Part shown: in pieces, positions 1-10,187 of the stretch
How positions within the stretch are numbered: the stretch's first letter is position 1
Layout: the number at the start of each line of letters is the position of its first letter
Assembly: GCA_963824905.1 (NCBI GenBank)
Contig: CAWGRH010000002.1
Location: 62,001 to 126,000 of the forward strand
DNA length: 64,000 bases
Direction of reading: 5' to 3'
DNA from: JAJPKK01 sp963824905
GTDB lineage: Bacteria > Pseudomonadota > Alphaproteobacteria > Rhizobiales > Xanthobacteraceae
The notes under the pieces: model-generated
Told to the model about the DNA's origin: nothing
Database searches by the model: none
What the model saw: the letters and a program-made list of their open reading frames with translations, nothing else
Program-made: the position numbers and the translations under genes

Positions 1-107
1 CGCGCTCCGATCGCACGGCGAAATACAACCAGCTCCTGCGGATCGAGCAGGATCTCGGCGCCCAGGCCCGCTACGGCGGCCGCGGCGCGGTGCACGGGCT
101 CGGCTGA
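1..107 (+). CDS. eno: Enolase, C-terminal end (partial)
   Basis: The window opens inside a gene whose last 34 codons read in the frame beginning at base 3 and stop at TGA 105-107. The tail contains RSDRTAKYNQLLRIEQ followed by a Gly/Arg-rich end, which matches the conserved C-terminus of enolase (2-phosphoglycerate to phosphoenolpyruvate, glycolysis, cytosol). The Ser-Asp-Arg and Lys-Tyr-Asn-Gln segments are typical of the family. In many Rhizobiales eno lies directly upstream of ftsB and the pdh genes, and the same order is seen here. Only the tail is visible, so the identification rests on about 34 residues plus context. Confidence 0.85.
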   Translation, partial: RSDRTAKYNQLLRIEQDLGAQARYGGRGAVHGLG

Positions 108-122
108 CGTCTTCCCTGAATG

Positions 123-210
123 GTCAGGCCGGGCTCGTCCCGGCCACCCCGCTTAGGATGGCACGGCCGTGCCTTATGATCGGGGTCGCCGGGACAAGCC
201 CGGCGATGAC
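123..210. repeat. Intergenic palindromic repeat, family A (copy 1)
   Basis: An imperfect palindrome with a left arm GGCCGGGCTCGTCCCGGCC and a right arm GCCGGGACAAGCCCGGC, joined by a middle containing GGCACGGCCGTGCC. A near-identical copy lies at 60858-60945, and a copy split by an insertion at 17405-17643. It sits in the eno-ftsB gap and contains no gene. It looks like a REP/MITE-like element. Confidence 0.85.
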
Positions 211-271
211 ACCGGAACGGATTGCGATGCCGTTAAATCCGCTTTAACTGCGCCGGCATCAATCATCCTCC

Positions 272-589
272 ATGGTCATTCGCCCGCGGATTCGCTCGTT
301 TCTGGCAGCGCTCAGCCTCTACGTGCTCGCGGCGGCGTTCATCGGCTATTTCGGCGTCAACGCCTACACCGGCAACCACGGCATCCGGGCGAAGCAGACG
401 CTCGACCAGCGCATCGCCGGCCTCACCCTGGAGCTCGACGCGGCGCGCGCCGAGCGCGAGCGCTGGGAGCACCGCGTCTCCCTTCTGCGCTCCGACCGCA
501 TCGACCCCGACCTGCTCGAGGAGCGTGCGCGGCAGCTGCTCGATTTCGCCGATCCCCGCGACGTCACCACCCTGATAAAGCGTCGTTGA
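272..589 (+). CDS. ftsB: FtsB/DivIC-type septum formation initiator
   Basis: A 105-residue protein with one N-terminal membrane segment (about residues 10-30, SFLAALSLYVLAAAFIGYFG), followed by a charged helical stretch (about 40-80) likely to form a coiled coil, then a short C-terminal tail with LLEERARQLL. This is the layout of FtsB/DivIC, the bitopic inner-membrane protein that joins FtsL and FtsQ in the divisome. Length is normal for the family. It sits between eno and pdhA as in many Rhizobiales. Family assignment is firm. The symbol ftsB follows usage for proteobacteria, and databases may call it 'septum formation initiator family protein'. Confidence 0.85.
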   Translation: MVIRPRIRSFLAALSLYVLAAAFIGYFGVNAYTGNHGIRAKQTLDQRIAGLTLELDAARAERERWEHRVSLLRSDRIDPDLLEERARQLLDFADPRDVTTLIKRR

Positions 590-668
590 GAGGCTCGGAC
601 CCGCGCTTCCGCCGGGGCCCGAATTAAGCTAAGGGATGAGACGCCACGCACCCCTCCCGAGGACCTCA

Positions 669-1733
669 ATGGCGTTCGCCCAAGAGAACAAACGAGAGAA
701 CAAACGCGCCGACAAACAGGTCGCCGACGCCCCAAAAACGGTTCCGGAGAACGGCGATCCCTCCGCGGTTCCCGACCTCGGCAAGGAGGCCGAGCTCAAG
801 GCCTACCGCGACATGCTGCTGATCCGCCGCTTCGAGGAGAAGGCGGGCCAGATGTACGGGATGGGGCTGATCGGCGGATTCTGTCATCTCTATATCGGCC
901 AGGAAGCGGTCGTCGTCGGCATGCAGTTGGCGCTCACCCCGGGCGACCAGGTCATCACCGGCTATCGCGACCACGGCCATATGCTCGCCTGCGGCATGGA
1001 CCCCAAGGGCGTGATGGCCGAGCTCACCGGGCGCCGCGGCGGCTACTCCAAGGGCAAGGGCGGCTCGATGCACATGTTCAGCGTCGAGAAGGGCTTCTAC
1101 GGCGGCCACGGCATCGTCGGCGCCCAGGTCTCGCTCGGCACCGGCATCGCCTTCGCCAACCGCTACCGCGACAACGGCAAGGTGTGCCTGACCTACTTCG
1201 GCGACGGCGCCGCCAACCAGGGCCAGGTCTACGAGAGCTTCAACATGGCGGAGCTGTGGAAGCTTCCCGTGATCTACGTCATCGAGAACAATCGCTACGC
1301 CATGGGAACCTCGGTTTCGCGGGCCTCGGCGCAGACCGATTTTTCGAAGCGCGGCGCCTCCTTCAACATCCCCGGCGAGCAGGTCGACGGGATGGACGTG
1401 CGCGCCGTCAAGGCGGCGGCCGAGAAGGCGGTGAAATGGTGCCGCGACGGCAACGGTCCGATCATCCTCGAGATGATGACCTACCGCTACCGCGGCCACT
1501 CGATGTCCGATCCCGCGAAGTACCGTACGCGCGAAGAGGTCGACAAGGTGCGCACCGAGCACGATCCGATCGAGACGGTGCGGGCGCGGCTCTTGGCGAC
1601 GAAGCGCGCCACCGAGGACAGCTTGAAGCAGGCCGACGCCGACGTGCGCAAAATCGTGAACGACGCCGCCGAGTTCGCGACCCACGACCCCGAGCCCGAT
1701 CCGTCGGAGCTGTGGACCGACATCGTACGCTAG
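669..1733 (+). CDS. pdhA: Pyruvate dehydrogenase E1 component, alpha subunit
   Basis: A protein of 354 residues that with PdhB forms the thiamine-diphosphate E1 enzyme, decarboxylating pyruvate and passing the acetyl group to lipoyl-E2. The ThDP-binding motif begins with GDGAANQG (about residue 178) and ends with the ENN at about residue 208. The phosphorylation-loop-like segment YRYRGHSMSDP is present near residue 275. A longer open frame reaches ATG 636, but ATG 669 has GAGG about 8 bases upstream and gives the expected N-terminus, a charged low-complexity tail before the catalytic domain. It is followed by pdhB 28 bases downstream, in the same operon. Confidence 0.95.
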   Translation: MAFAQENKRENKRADKQVADAPKTVPENGDPSAVPDLGKEAELKAYRDMLLIRRFEEKAGQMYGMGLIGGFCHLYIGQEAVVVGMQLALTPGDQVITGYRDHGHMLACGMDPKGVMAELTGRRGGYSKGKGGSMHMFSVEKGFYGGHGIVGAQVSLGTGIAFANRYRDNGKVCLTYFGDGAANQGQVYESFNMAELWKLPVIYVIENNRYAMGTSVSRASAQTDFSKRGASFNIPGEQVDGMDVRAVKAAAEKAVKWCRDGNGPIILEMMTYRYRGHSMSDPAKYRTREEVDKVRTEHDPIETVRARLLATKRATEDSLKQADADVRKIVNDAAEFATHDPEPDPSELWTDIVR

Positions 1734-1761
1734 CAACGCATCGCAATTCGCGGAAACCGCC

Positions 1762-3162
<1,401 letters not shown>

Positions 3163-3214
3163 GCGAGCGATGAGTGCGATCGAGATGCGACGCGTAGGGT
3201 CTGTCGATCCCTGT

Positions 3215-3326
3215 GGACCTCATCCTGAGGAGGCGCGCAGCGCCGTCTCGAAGGATGGCCCCAGACGCCGCGGCCCGTGGCCATCCTTCGAGACGCCGGC
3301 TGCGCCGGCTCCTCAGGATGAGGTCC
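3215..3326. repeat. Intergenic palindromic repeat, family B (copy 1)
   Basis: A large inverted repeat: GGACCTCATCCTGAGGAG at the left is the reverse complement of CTCCTCAGGATGAGGTCC at the right, with inner arms CTCGAAGGATGGCC and GGCCATCCTTCGAG. It fills the pdhB-pdhC gap. A second copy lies at 29559-29670. Transcribed within the pdh operon it would fold into a long hairpin, so it could affect pdhC mRNA processing or stability. That role is inferred. Confidence 0.9.
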
Positions 3327-3379
3327 GAAATAACCTGCAAACGCGCTTCATCGCGCGCGCCAACTCCTGAGACGGGCCG

Positions 3380-4769
3380 ATGCCGATCAACATTCTCATG
3401 CCCGCGCTGTCGCCCACCATGGAGAAGGGCAACCTCGCCAAGTGGCTCAAGAAGGAGGGCGACAAGGTCAAGACCGGCGACATCCTCGCCGAGATCGAGA
3501 CCGACAAGGCGACCATGGAATACGAGGCGGTCGACGACGGCACGCTGGCGAAGATTCTGGTGCCCGAGGGCAGCGCCGACATCGCCGTCAACCAGCCGAT
3601 CGCGATTCTTGCGACCGAAGGCGAGGACGTGAAGGCCGCTGCGGCCGGCGCCCCGGCCAAGGCCGCCACCCCGTCTGCGCAACCGGCGAAGGCCGCGGCC
3701 GCGCCTGCGTCGACGCCGGCGGCAACTGCTCCAGCATCGAGTTCGTCGCCGAGCGCGCCCCCTCCTGCTGCGCCCGTCGCCAGCACGCCGGCCGCCAAAG
3801 CGCCCGCCCCCGCGCCGGCGACTAACGGCCACGCCGGCCGCGATCTTCGCTTCTCCGCTCGCCCGCCGCCTCGCCAAGGCGGCCGGCATCGAGATCGGTC
3901 GCGTCGCCGGCTCCGGTCCGCACGGCCGCGTCATCGCCCGCGACGTCGAAGCGGCGAAATCTGGCGGCGGCGCGTTGCGCGCGCCCGCGGCAGCGCCGGC
4001 CGCGGCCGGGCCGGCCCCGGTGCTCGCGCCGTCGGACGACAAGATCCGGGCGCTGTTCGAGCTTGGCTCCTACGAGGTCGTGCCCCACGACAACATGCGA
4101 AAGATCATCGCGCAGCGCCTGGTGCTGGCGAAGCAGACGATCCCGCATTTCTACCTCACCGTCACCTGCACCATCGACAAGCTCCTGGCGGCGCGTGAGG
4201 ACATCAACGCCACCGCGCCCAAGGGCGCCGACGGCAAGCCGGCCTGGAAGCTCTCGGTCAACGACTTCGTCATCAAGGCGATGGCGATGGCGCTGATGCG
4301 GGTGCCCGACGCCAACGTGACCTGGACCGAGTCCGGCATGCTCAAGCACAGAAACGCCGACATCGGCGTTGCCGTCGCCATTCCCGGCGGCCTGATCACG
4401 CCGGTGATCCGCAAGGCGGAGACGAAGTCGCTCACCACGATCTCGCGCGAGATGAAGGACTTCGCCGCCCGTGCCCGCGCTCGCCGGCTCAAGCCGGAGG
4501 AATACCAGGGCGGCTCGACCGCGATCTCGAACCTCGGCATGTACGGCATCGAGGAGTTCGCCGCTGTGATCAATCCGCCGCATGCGACGATCCTCGCGGT
4601 CGGCACCGGCGAGCAGCGTCCGGTGGTCCGCGACGGCAATATCGTCATCGCGACCCAGATGACGGTGACGCTCTCCACCGACCACCGCGCCGTCGACGGT
4701 GCGCTCGGTGCGCAACTGCTCGGCGCGTTCAAGACGCTGATCGATAGCCCGATGCTGATGCTGGCCTGA
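3380..4769 (+). CDS. pdhC: Dihydrolipoamide acetyltransferase (PDH E2), frameshifted by one extra base near 3842
   Basis: E2 core of pyruvate dehydrogenase: it carries the acetyl group on a lipoyl arm and transfers it to CoA. Residues 1-80 are a lipoyl domain (ETDKATME, Lys43), then an Ala/Pro linker. The frame is lost at the start of the E3-binding domain. The upstream frame ends sensibly with NGHAGR, and one base further on the other frame continues IFASPLARRLAKAAGIEIGR, so one surplus base lies at about 3840-3843. The acetyltransferase domain follows intact, with the catalytic STDHRAVDG motif near the C-terminus. Removing one base gives 462 residues, normal for the family. As written, translation would stay open in the wrong frame to 4198. 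An assembly error is more likely than loss of this enzyme. Confidence 0.9.
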
Positions 4770-4808
4770 GCGGATCGGCCGGAAACGACGCCGGCCGCGG
4801 CTCAAAAC

Positions 4809-4814
4809 AGGAGG
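4809..4814 (+). promoter_or_regulatory. Shine-Dalgarno site that fixes a CTG start
   Basis: AGGAGG lies five bases before CTG 4820. No ATG, GTG or TTG in the same frame lies between the pdhC stop and this point, so this strong ribosome site is the main evidence for non-canonical CTG initiation of the next gene. Confidence 0.6.
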
Positions 4815-4819
4815 CTCAC

Positions 4820-5281
4820 CTGCGCCCGCCGCTGCCGCCCTTCACCGCCGAGACCGCCGCGCAGAAGGCGCGCGGGGCGGAGGACGCCTGGAACACGCGC
4901 GACCCCGAGCGCGTCGCGCTCGCCTATACTGTCGACAGCCGCTGGCGCAATCGCGCCGATATCTTCTCCGGCCGCGAAGCGATCGTCGCGTTCCTGACGC
5001 GCAAATGGCGGCGCGAGCTCGATTACCGCCTCATCAAGGAAGTCTGGGCATTCCGCGACAACCGCATCGCCGTGCGCTTCGCCTATGAATGGCATGACGA
5101 CAGCGGCAACTGGTTCCGCAGCTACGGCAACGAGAACTGGGAGTTCGACGAAACGGGCCTGATGCGCGCGCGCCACGCCAGCATCAACGACCTCCCGATC
5201 AAGCCCGACGAGCGCAAATACCATTGGCCGCTCGGCCGCCGGCCCGACGATCATCCCTCGCTCTCGGAGCTCGGGCTGTAG
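4820..5281 (+). CDS. NTF2-like / SnoaL-fold protein (DUF1348 type), probable CTG start
   Basis: A protein of 153 residues, beginning RPPLPPFT after the start codon. Segments such as EDAWNTRDPERVALAYT, SRWRNRADIFSGREAIVAFL and FAYEWHDDSGNWFRSYGNENWEF are typical of the DUF1348 branch of the nuclear-transport-factor-2 fold, small cytosolic proteins of unknown or poorly defined function. An ATG-based reading would start only at 5072 and remove the first 84 residues, including conserved ones. The full frame opens with CTG 4820, five bases after AGGAGG. The gene follows pdhC by 50 bases and may be co-transcribed with the pdh operon. No catalytic role can be assigned. Confidence 0.75.
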   Translation: MRPPLPPFTAETAAQKARGAEDAWNTRDPERVALAYTVDSRWRNRADIFSGREAIVAFLTRKWRRELDYRLIKEVWAFRDNRIAVRFAYEWHDDSGNWFRSYGNENWEFDETGLMRARHASINDLPIKPDERKYHWPLGRRPDDHPSLSELGL

Positions 5282-5384
5282 GGAGTTTTCTCTGCGCACC
5301 CGCCAAGTGTGAATGTACACGGCATTCACCTCCGGCAGTGGCCGGGAAGCCCGGCCACGGTTCCCTATGAGGGCGTGTACTCCA

Positions 5385-6104
5385 TCAGAAGAGATTGATC
5401 TGGAGCTCGCCTTGACTGAAAGAAGACGGGGTCGATTTCACCGACAGGCTCGACGCTCTGACGGGTATCGCGGTCCGAATGAGCCCGGATATTCCGGCGA
5501 GAGCCGACTCTGCGGAGGCGGTCCATCGCAGGACCGTCGCACCGGGCGATGGCGGCGTGAGTTCGAGCATGTCCGAGCTGACGCCGCTCGACTGGTATCC
5601 CGCCGACAGCAGGGCACCGACTACGCGCTCGGCGTCTTCGAGCCGTGACGGCCGATAGAATACGACGACGCGGCGACTGCCATTCGCCGGATTGTAGTCG
5701 ATCTTGGGAAATGACACCGGGCGAAAAACGGTTTCTACCGTGCTGCAGCTATTCAGTCCGAGCAAAGTCGAGAAATTCTTGGGAAAGCAGACGGTCGCTG
5801 CCGGAATGAGCAGCAGGCCGAAGACGAGAAAGATTCCCATGATCACGGTGGAGGCTACAAAGCACGCCGTTCTCACGAACGAAGTGTCCATGTTGTTCAT
5901 CAACGTCCGGAGAATGACGAATATCACTCCGAACGAGAGCAGCAGTGCGACCGAGAGGATGGCATTTATGCCACTTCCCGCGACGTAGATCACAGAGCTC
6001 GCGGTGAAGGCGAGAGCGGCCGCTCCCGCGATCTGACGAATGAAAGGATCCTTCAAACCAATCGAGACCAACTGACGGTAGGTGTTGTCGCTGATGTCGG
6101 TCAT
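5385..6104 (-). CDS. Membrane protein of unknown function
   Basis: A protein of 239 residues that I do not recognise. Hydrophobic segments lie at about residues 27-47, 48-68 and 82-106, so it is probably an inner-membrane protein with two or three spans. The C-terminal half (about 125-239) is soluble and contains NGSRRVVVFYRPSRLEDAERVVGAL in separate short blocks, suggesting a small alpha/beta domain facing cytoplasm or periplasm. The start ATG at 6104 has a GGAG-like site upstream. Base composition is less GC-rich than the pdh genes, and the gene stands alone between oppositely oriented neighbours, consistent with acquisition. No function is proposed. Confidence 0.6.
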   Translation of the reverse strand: MTDISDNTYRQLVSIGLKDPFIRQIAGAAALAFTASSVIYVAGSGINAILSVALLLSFGVIFVILRTLMNNMDTSFVRTACFVASTVIMGIFLVFGLLLIPAATVCFPKNFSTLLGLNSCSTVETVFRPVSFPKIDYNPANGSRRVVVFYRPSRLEDAERVVGALLSAGYQSSGVSSDMLELTPPSPGATVLRWTASAESALAGISGLIRTAIPVRASSLSVKSTPSSFSQGELQINLF

Positions 6105-6296
6105 GGTGGCGACTCCGAAATGTCCACCCCACTGACATCTCCAGTTTATGACGGGTCATGGTACCGGTCGGTGATCTCTGTCACACTGGAGTTCTCTACG
6201 ACGGCCAGGAACCGCGAAGGATTCCGGTTGATTGCAGCTGCCGCACGGCTTTGCTCCACCAGGCTGACAAAAAACGAATGCGTACGGAGGAAAACA

Positions 6297-7256
6297 ATGA
6301 CCAACGATATCGCCCGCCGCACCTTCATGACGACCGTTGCCGCCGCGACCGCTGCAGGCGCCTTCGGCACTGCGAGCCGCGCCCAACAGGCCGTGCCCAA
6401 CTCGACCGGCACAAATCCCGCGAAGACCGCGGCGCCGGCGAACGCTGCCGACTGCCACATGCACATCTATGACCCACGGTTTGCGGAATCCAATCCGCGG
6501 CCGGGACAAAACCCGAAGAACGCCACGGTCTCGGACTATCGGCTGCTGCAGAAGCGCAACGGCACGACGCGGGTCGTCGTAGTGACGCCGCGCAATTACG
6601 CGACCGACAACGCCGTCACCCTCGATGCAATGAAGCAGCTCGGCGCGAGCGGGCGTGGTGTCGCGGTCGTGCGTCCGACCGTCACCGATGCAGAGCTCAA
6701 GACCCTCGCCGATGGCGGCATTCGCGGTATTCGCTTCAGCCTCGGCGGCGCCAATGCGGTCGTCACCTGGGACATGGTCGAGCCGCTCTCGCGCCGCGTG
6801 AACGAGCTCGGCTGGCACCTGCAGTTCAACGTCGAAGGCGACGACATCGTCGCGCATGCCGACCTGCTGCGGCGGCTGCCGTCGCAGATGGTGTTCGATC
6901 ATCTCGGCCATCCGGAGCTGCCGGCGGGTACCGAGCATCCCTCGCATGTGATTTTGCGCGGCCTCCTCGACAAGGGCCGCACCTGGATCAAGCTCTCGGG
7001 CGCGTATTCCAATAGCAACGTCGGCCCGCCCGACTATCCGGAAGCAACCAAAGTCGCGCAGGCCTTCGTCAAGGCGGCGCCGGAGCGCATGGTGTGGGGC
7101 AGCGACTGGCCGCATCCGAGCGAGCAGAACAAGACCCTGCCGGACGACGCGCTGCTGTTCGACCTGCTCGCCGTGTGGGCGCCGGACGCCGCGACGCGCA
7201 AGCGCATTCTCGTCGATAATCCAGAGGCTCTCTACGGCTTCGCAAAGTCGGCGTGA
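6297..7256 (+). CDS. Tat-exported amidohydrolase (metal-dependent TIM-barrel hydrolase)
   Basis: A protein of 319 residues. The N-terminus carries a twin-arginine signal (IARRTFMTTVAAATAAGAFG), implying folded export to the periplasm. The mature part belongs to the amidohydrolase-2 family: DCHMHIYDPRF gives the first metal-binding His-X-His, FDHLGHPE a further metal-site segment, and VWGSDWPHP the late Asp of the barrel. Relatives hydrolyse lactones or cyclic dicarboxylic acid derivatives, but the substrate here is unknown. ATG 6297 is chosen because GGAGG lies about 6 bases upstream and the Tat motif follows at once. A longer in-frame opening from 6120 has no signal sequence. It lies just upstream of a PQQ dehydrogenase on the same strand. 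Confidence 0.8.
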   Translation: MTNDIARRTFMTTVAAATAAGAFGTASRAQQAVPNSTGTNPAKTAAPANAADCHMHIYDPRFAESNPRPGQNPKNATVSDYRLLQKRNGTTRVVVVTPRNYATDNAVTLDAMKQLGASGRGVAVVRPTVTDAELKTLADGGIRGIRFSLGGANAVVTWDMVEPLSRRVNELGWHLQFNVEGDDIVAHADLLRRLPSQMVFDHLGHPELPAGTEHPSHVILRGLLDKGRTWIKLSGAYSNSNVGPPDYPEATKVAQAFVKAAPERMVWGSDWPHPSEQNKTLPDDALLFDLLAVWAPDAATRKRILVDNPEALYGFAKSA

Positions 7257-7391
7257 TAGCACTCGTCCGCAATCGCGGTTTTGCCCGCTCTCGAACGGCG
7301 TGCCAGTCTCACATCTGGAAATGGGGACGCCGCCGCCTGACGGCTCAAGGCCCGGGCAATGGCGTGCCCGACGATCAACGGAGGTGACGTC

Positions 7392-9074
7392 ATGATGCGA
7401 TTGTTGTTGCCGGCCGTATTGGCGGCCATGATGCCGTTTGCGGCGCTCGCGCAGACCGCCGACGACCTCAAGAACGACGAGAAGACGCCGGGCGACGTGC
7501 TCGTCTACGGCATGGGCTATTCTGGCGACCGCTACAGTCCGCTCACCGCGATCACCAAGGAGAATGTCGGCCGGCTGGTGCCGGTCTGGGCCTATTCGCT
7601 CTCCGACCTCCAAGGTGGCGAAGCCTTCCCCGTCGTCAAGGACGGGGTCATCTACGTCACGACGCACAACGCAACCGCCGCCGTCGACGCGCTGACAGGC
7701 AAGCAGATTTGGCGGGTGCAGCACGAGTATCCGCCGGAGACCTTGCGGGTCGTGTGCTGCGGCATCGTCAACCGCGGCGCCGCGATCTACGAGGGCATGA
7801 TCATCCGCGCCCTGATGGACGATCGACTGATCGCGCTCGACGCCAAGACCGGCAAGGAGGTCTGGGCGGTGCATTCTCCCGAGCCGGTGGTGCCAGCCAA
7901 CGGCTATGCCATGACCGGCGCACCGCTCATCGTGAACGGCGTCGTCATCATGGGCGTCGCCGGCGCCGAGTTCAGCCACCGCGGCCTGCTCGAAGGCTAT
8001 GATGCGAAGACCGGGAAGCACCTGTGGCGGCTCTACACGATCCCCGCCAAGGGCGAGCCGGGCTCGGAAACCTGGGAGGGCGCCTCCGAGCTCACCGGCG
8101 GCGGCAGCAGCTGGGTCACCGGCACCTACGATCCCGAGCTCGATCTCGTCTACTGGGGCATCGGCAATCCGTCGCCGTGGAATCCGCGCGCCCGCAAGGG
8201 CGACAACCTCTTCACCAATTCGGTGTTCGCGGTGCGGCCGAAGACCGGCGAGCGCGTGTGGTACTTCCAGACCACGCCCAACGATCCCTTCGACTATGAC
8301 GCGGTGCAGACGCCGATCCTCGCCACCATCGATGTCGGCGGCAGCCCACGCAAGGTCGTCATGCAGGCGAACCGCAACGGCTTCCTCTATGTGCTCGACG
8401 CCAAGGATGGCGGGCTGATCGCCGCCAATGCGTTCGGCAAGGTCAATTGGGCGAGCGGCGTCGATCTCAAAAGCGGCCGCCCGCAAGTGACGGAAGTTTT
8501 CACGAGCGCCATCGAGGGCAAGAACGTCACGGTATGGCCGTCAGTCAGCGGCGTCACCAACTGGCAGCACATGTCGTTCAGCCCGCACACCGGGCTCCTC
8601 TACATCAACACGATCCATGTCGGAATGACCTACGAGGCCGGCGAGCCGCCGCGCCTCAAGCCGGGCATCCCGTCCGGTGCCGGCACGGTCAAGCGCACGG
8701 TCGTCACCGACGATCCCAACGTGCGCGGTTACTTGAAAGCGGTCGATCCGCTCACCGGCAAGCCGAAGTGGGAGGTGCCGTACCGCAGTCCCAACTTCTC
8801 CTCGACCATGGTGACGGCGAGCGACGTCGTCTTCACCGGCGTGATGAACGGCGAGTTCCAGGCGCTCGATGCGGACACCGGCAAGCTGCTGTGGAGCTTC
8901 CAGACTCCGTCCGGCATCATCGGGCAGCCGGTAACGTGGGAGCGCAACGGCAAGCAGTACGTCACGGTGCTCAGCGGCATCGGCGGCGTCTATGCGATGC
9001 GCGGCGGCGACCCCGCGCTCGTCAACGCCCCGACCGGCGTGAGCCTGTGGACCTTCGCGCTCTACGACAAGTGA
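7392..9074 (+). CDS. Secreted PQQ-dependent quinoprotein dehydrogenase
   Basis: A protein of 560 residues with a Sec signal peptide (MMRLLLPAVLAAMMPFAALAQ), so periplasmic. Propeller repeats of the type ALDAKTGKEVW, GYDAKTGKHLW and ALDADTGKLLW show the eight-bladed quinoprotein fold. The vicinal Cys122-Cys123 pair (VVCCGIVNRG) is the disulfide next to PQQ in methanol/ethanol dehydrogenases. Hydrophilic segments around GGGSSWVTGTYDPELDLVYWGIGNPSPW match the active-site region. The substrate is likely an alcohol or polyol but cannot be read from sequence. GGAGGTG five bases before ATG 7392 decides the start over the longer frame at 7359. No cytochrome c partner is adjacent, so the electron acceptor lies elsewhere. 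Confidence 0.88.
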   Translation: MMRLLLPAVLAAMMPFAALAQTADDLKNDEKTPGDVLVYGMGYSGDRYSPLTAITKENVGRLVPVWAYSLSDLQGGEAFPVVKDGVIYVTTHNATAAVDALTGKQIWRVQHEYPPETLRVVCCGIVNRGAAIYEGMIIRALMDDRLIALDAKTGKEVWAVHSPEPVVPANGYAMTGAPLIVNGVVIMGVAGAEFSHRGLLEGYDAKTGKHLWRLYTIPAKGEPGSETWEGASELTGGGSSWVTGTYDPELDLVYWGIGNPSPWNPRARKGDNLFTNSVFAVRPKTGERVWYFQTTPNDPFDYDAVQTPILATIDVGGSPRKVVMQANRNGFLYVLDAKDGGLIAANAFGKVNWASGVDLKSGRPQVTEVFTSAIEGKNVTVWPSVSGVTNWQHMSFSPHTGLLYINTIHVGMTYEAGEPPRLKPGIPSGAGTVKRTVVTDDPNVRGYLKAVDPLTGKPKWEVPYRSPNFSSTMVTASDVVFTGVMNGEFQALDADTGKLLWSFQTPSGIIGQPVTWERNGKQYVTVLSGIGGVYAMRGGDPALVNAPTGVSLWTFALYDK

Positions 9075-9089
9075 TGTGCACTCACGTCG

Positions 9090-9120
9090 CGGGCCGCGGA
9101 ACGACAGTCCGCCGCCCGCT
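9090..9120. terminator. Hairpin between convergent genes
   Basis: GCGGGC 9090-9095 pairs with GCCCGC 9115-9120 and GCGG 9097-9100 with CCGC 9110-9113, with a single C-C mismatch and a 9-base loop. It lies between the stop of the PQQ dehydrogenase and the stop of the minus-strand gene at 9126, so it could end transcription from both sides. There is no clear U-tract. Confidence 0.45.
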
Positions 9121-9125
9121 GCCGC

Positions 9126-9971
9126 TCACTTCTGCGCTTGCGGGAAATAGCGGGTGTCGGGCGGCATCTGGCCCTTCTTGAGGGGCATCAGAAAGCCGTC
9201 CCAGCTGAGCAAATAGAATTCCTTGTCTATTTTGACGTAGTTCGAGCCTTCGAGGCAACTGGTCGTCGACCAGTTCGGAAACTTCTGCGCGGTGCGCCGG
9301 TAGGTCTTGTCGACGGTCCACGGCTGCGTCAGCGCGTGGTCGAACACGCTGATGACGTCGTGGAGAATGTTCGGGTCTTTCTTGTCGAGAAAGATGCGTT
9401 CCTTGAACGTCGACTCGTTGTCGAAAGCGAGCGGAATGCCGGTCGAATCGTAGACGCGAGGTCCCTTGAACGGCCCACGGGTCTCGATCTCGAGCACGTC
9501 GTAGGTGCCGCTGCCGTCCTCGTCGATCCACTTGCCCGTCGAAAAGCCCTGATAGGTCGGCTCGAGGTCGGTCGGCCACGGACGCCCGTCGGTGAAAATC
9601 CGCCGCAAGTCCGAGCCCGTCGCGACATAGGTGGTTTCCGGGGTGATGATGTATTCGAACCTTCCGATCGACATCATGGTCGGCATGCCGGCCGGCAGGC
9701 AGGCGGCGTGATCGAGGAACAGGCCCTGTCCGCCGCGCGCCTGCTCCTCCAAATTCTCCTGATAGATCTTCCGGTATTCCTCCGTCAGTGGCGCGTCCTG
9801 GCGCCGCCCATAGGGTTTGGTCGGATCGAAGCGCAATTGCTGACCCGGGGTGCGGGGAACGACGGCATTCCACTCGCCCCTCCAGTCGGGGTATTTCTTG
9901 TCCTGAGCCTGCGCAGCGTCCACCGTCACGGCTGCCAGCGCGAGCACACAAAGCATGCTTCGACGGAACAT
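9126..9971 (-). CDS. Secreted protein of unknown function, distant relative of the 16437 and 33171 genes
   Basis: A protein of 281 residues with a signal peptide (MFRRSMLCVLALAAVTVDAAQAQ). GGAGGG lies five bases before ATG 9971, which argues against the longer frame from 10055. The mature protein has a Trp-rich start (YPDWRGEWN) and a C-terminal half with DVLEIETRGPFKG, an FKERIFLDKKD segment and HALTQPWTVDKTYRR. This resembles, loosely, the layout of the secreted proteins at 16437 and 33171 (D-x-hydrophobic strand, ER motif, then PWT). No catalytic motif is recognised. It is convergent with the PQQ dehydrogenase. A periplasmic partner of the neighbouring oxidative enzymes is possible but unproven. 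Confidence 0.7.
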   Translation of the reverse strand: MFRRSMLCVLALAAVTVDAAQAQDKKYPDWRGEWNAVVPRTPGQQLRFDPTKPYGRRQDAPLTEEYRKIYQENLEEQARGGQGLFLDHAACLPAGMPTMMSIGRFEYIITPETTYVATGSDLRRIFTDGRPWPTDLEPTYQGFSTGKWIDEDGSGTYDVLEIETRGPFKGPRVYDSTGIPLAFDNESTFKERIFLDKKDPNILHDVISVFDHALTQPWTVDKTYRRTAQKFPNWSTTSCLEGSNYVKIDKEFYLLSWDGFLMPLKKGQMPPDTRYFPQAQK

Positions 9972-10187
9972 GTTTTCCCTCCGGGGCAGCGTCGGATCGC
10001 TCGCCCGACTGCGATGCCTGCGGATCGAGGCTAGCACAGCACCCATTCGGCGCAATCGACGCTTGTATCAGGACGGCGGCGCTCGCCTTGACGGTCAAGC
10101 CCGGTGACTACGTGCAGCGCGTCCTGCGATTAAGGAGAAAATCCCCATTGCGGTTTGCCGCAGATCGCGCGTTGCAAAAGCGAGAGA

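Noticed and set aside
169..627. A 152-residue frame across the eno-ftsB gap.
   Set aside because: It starts within the family A repeat and overlaps ftsB in another frame, and the product is Arg/Pro-rich without motifs.
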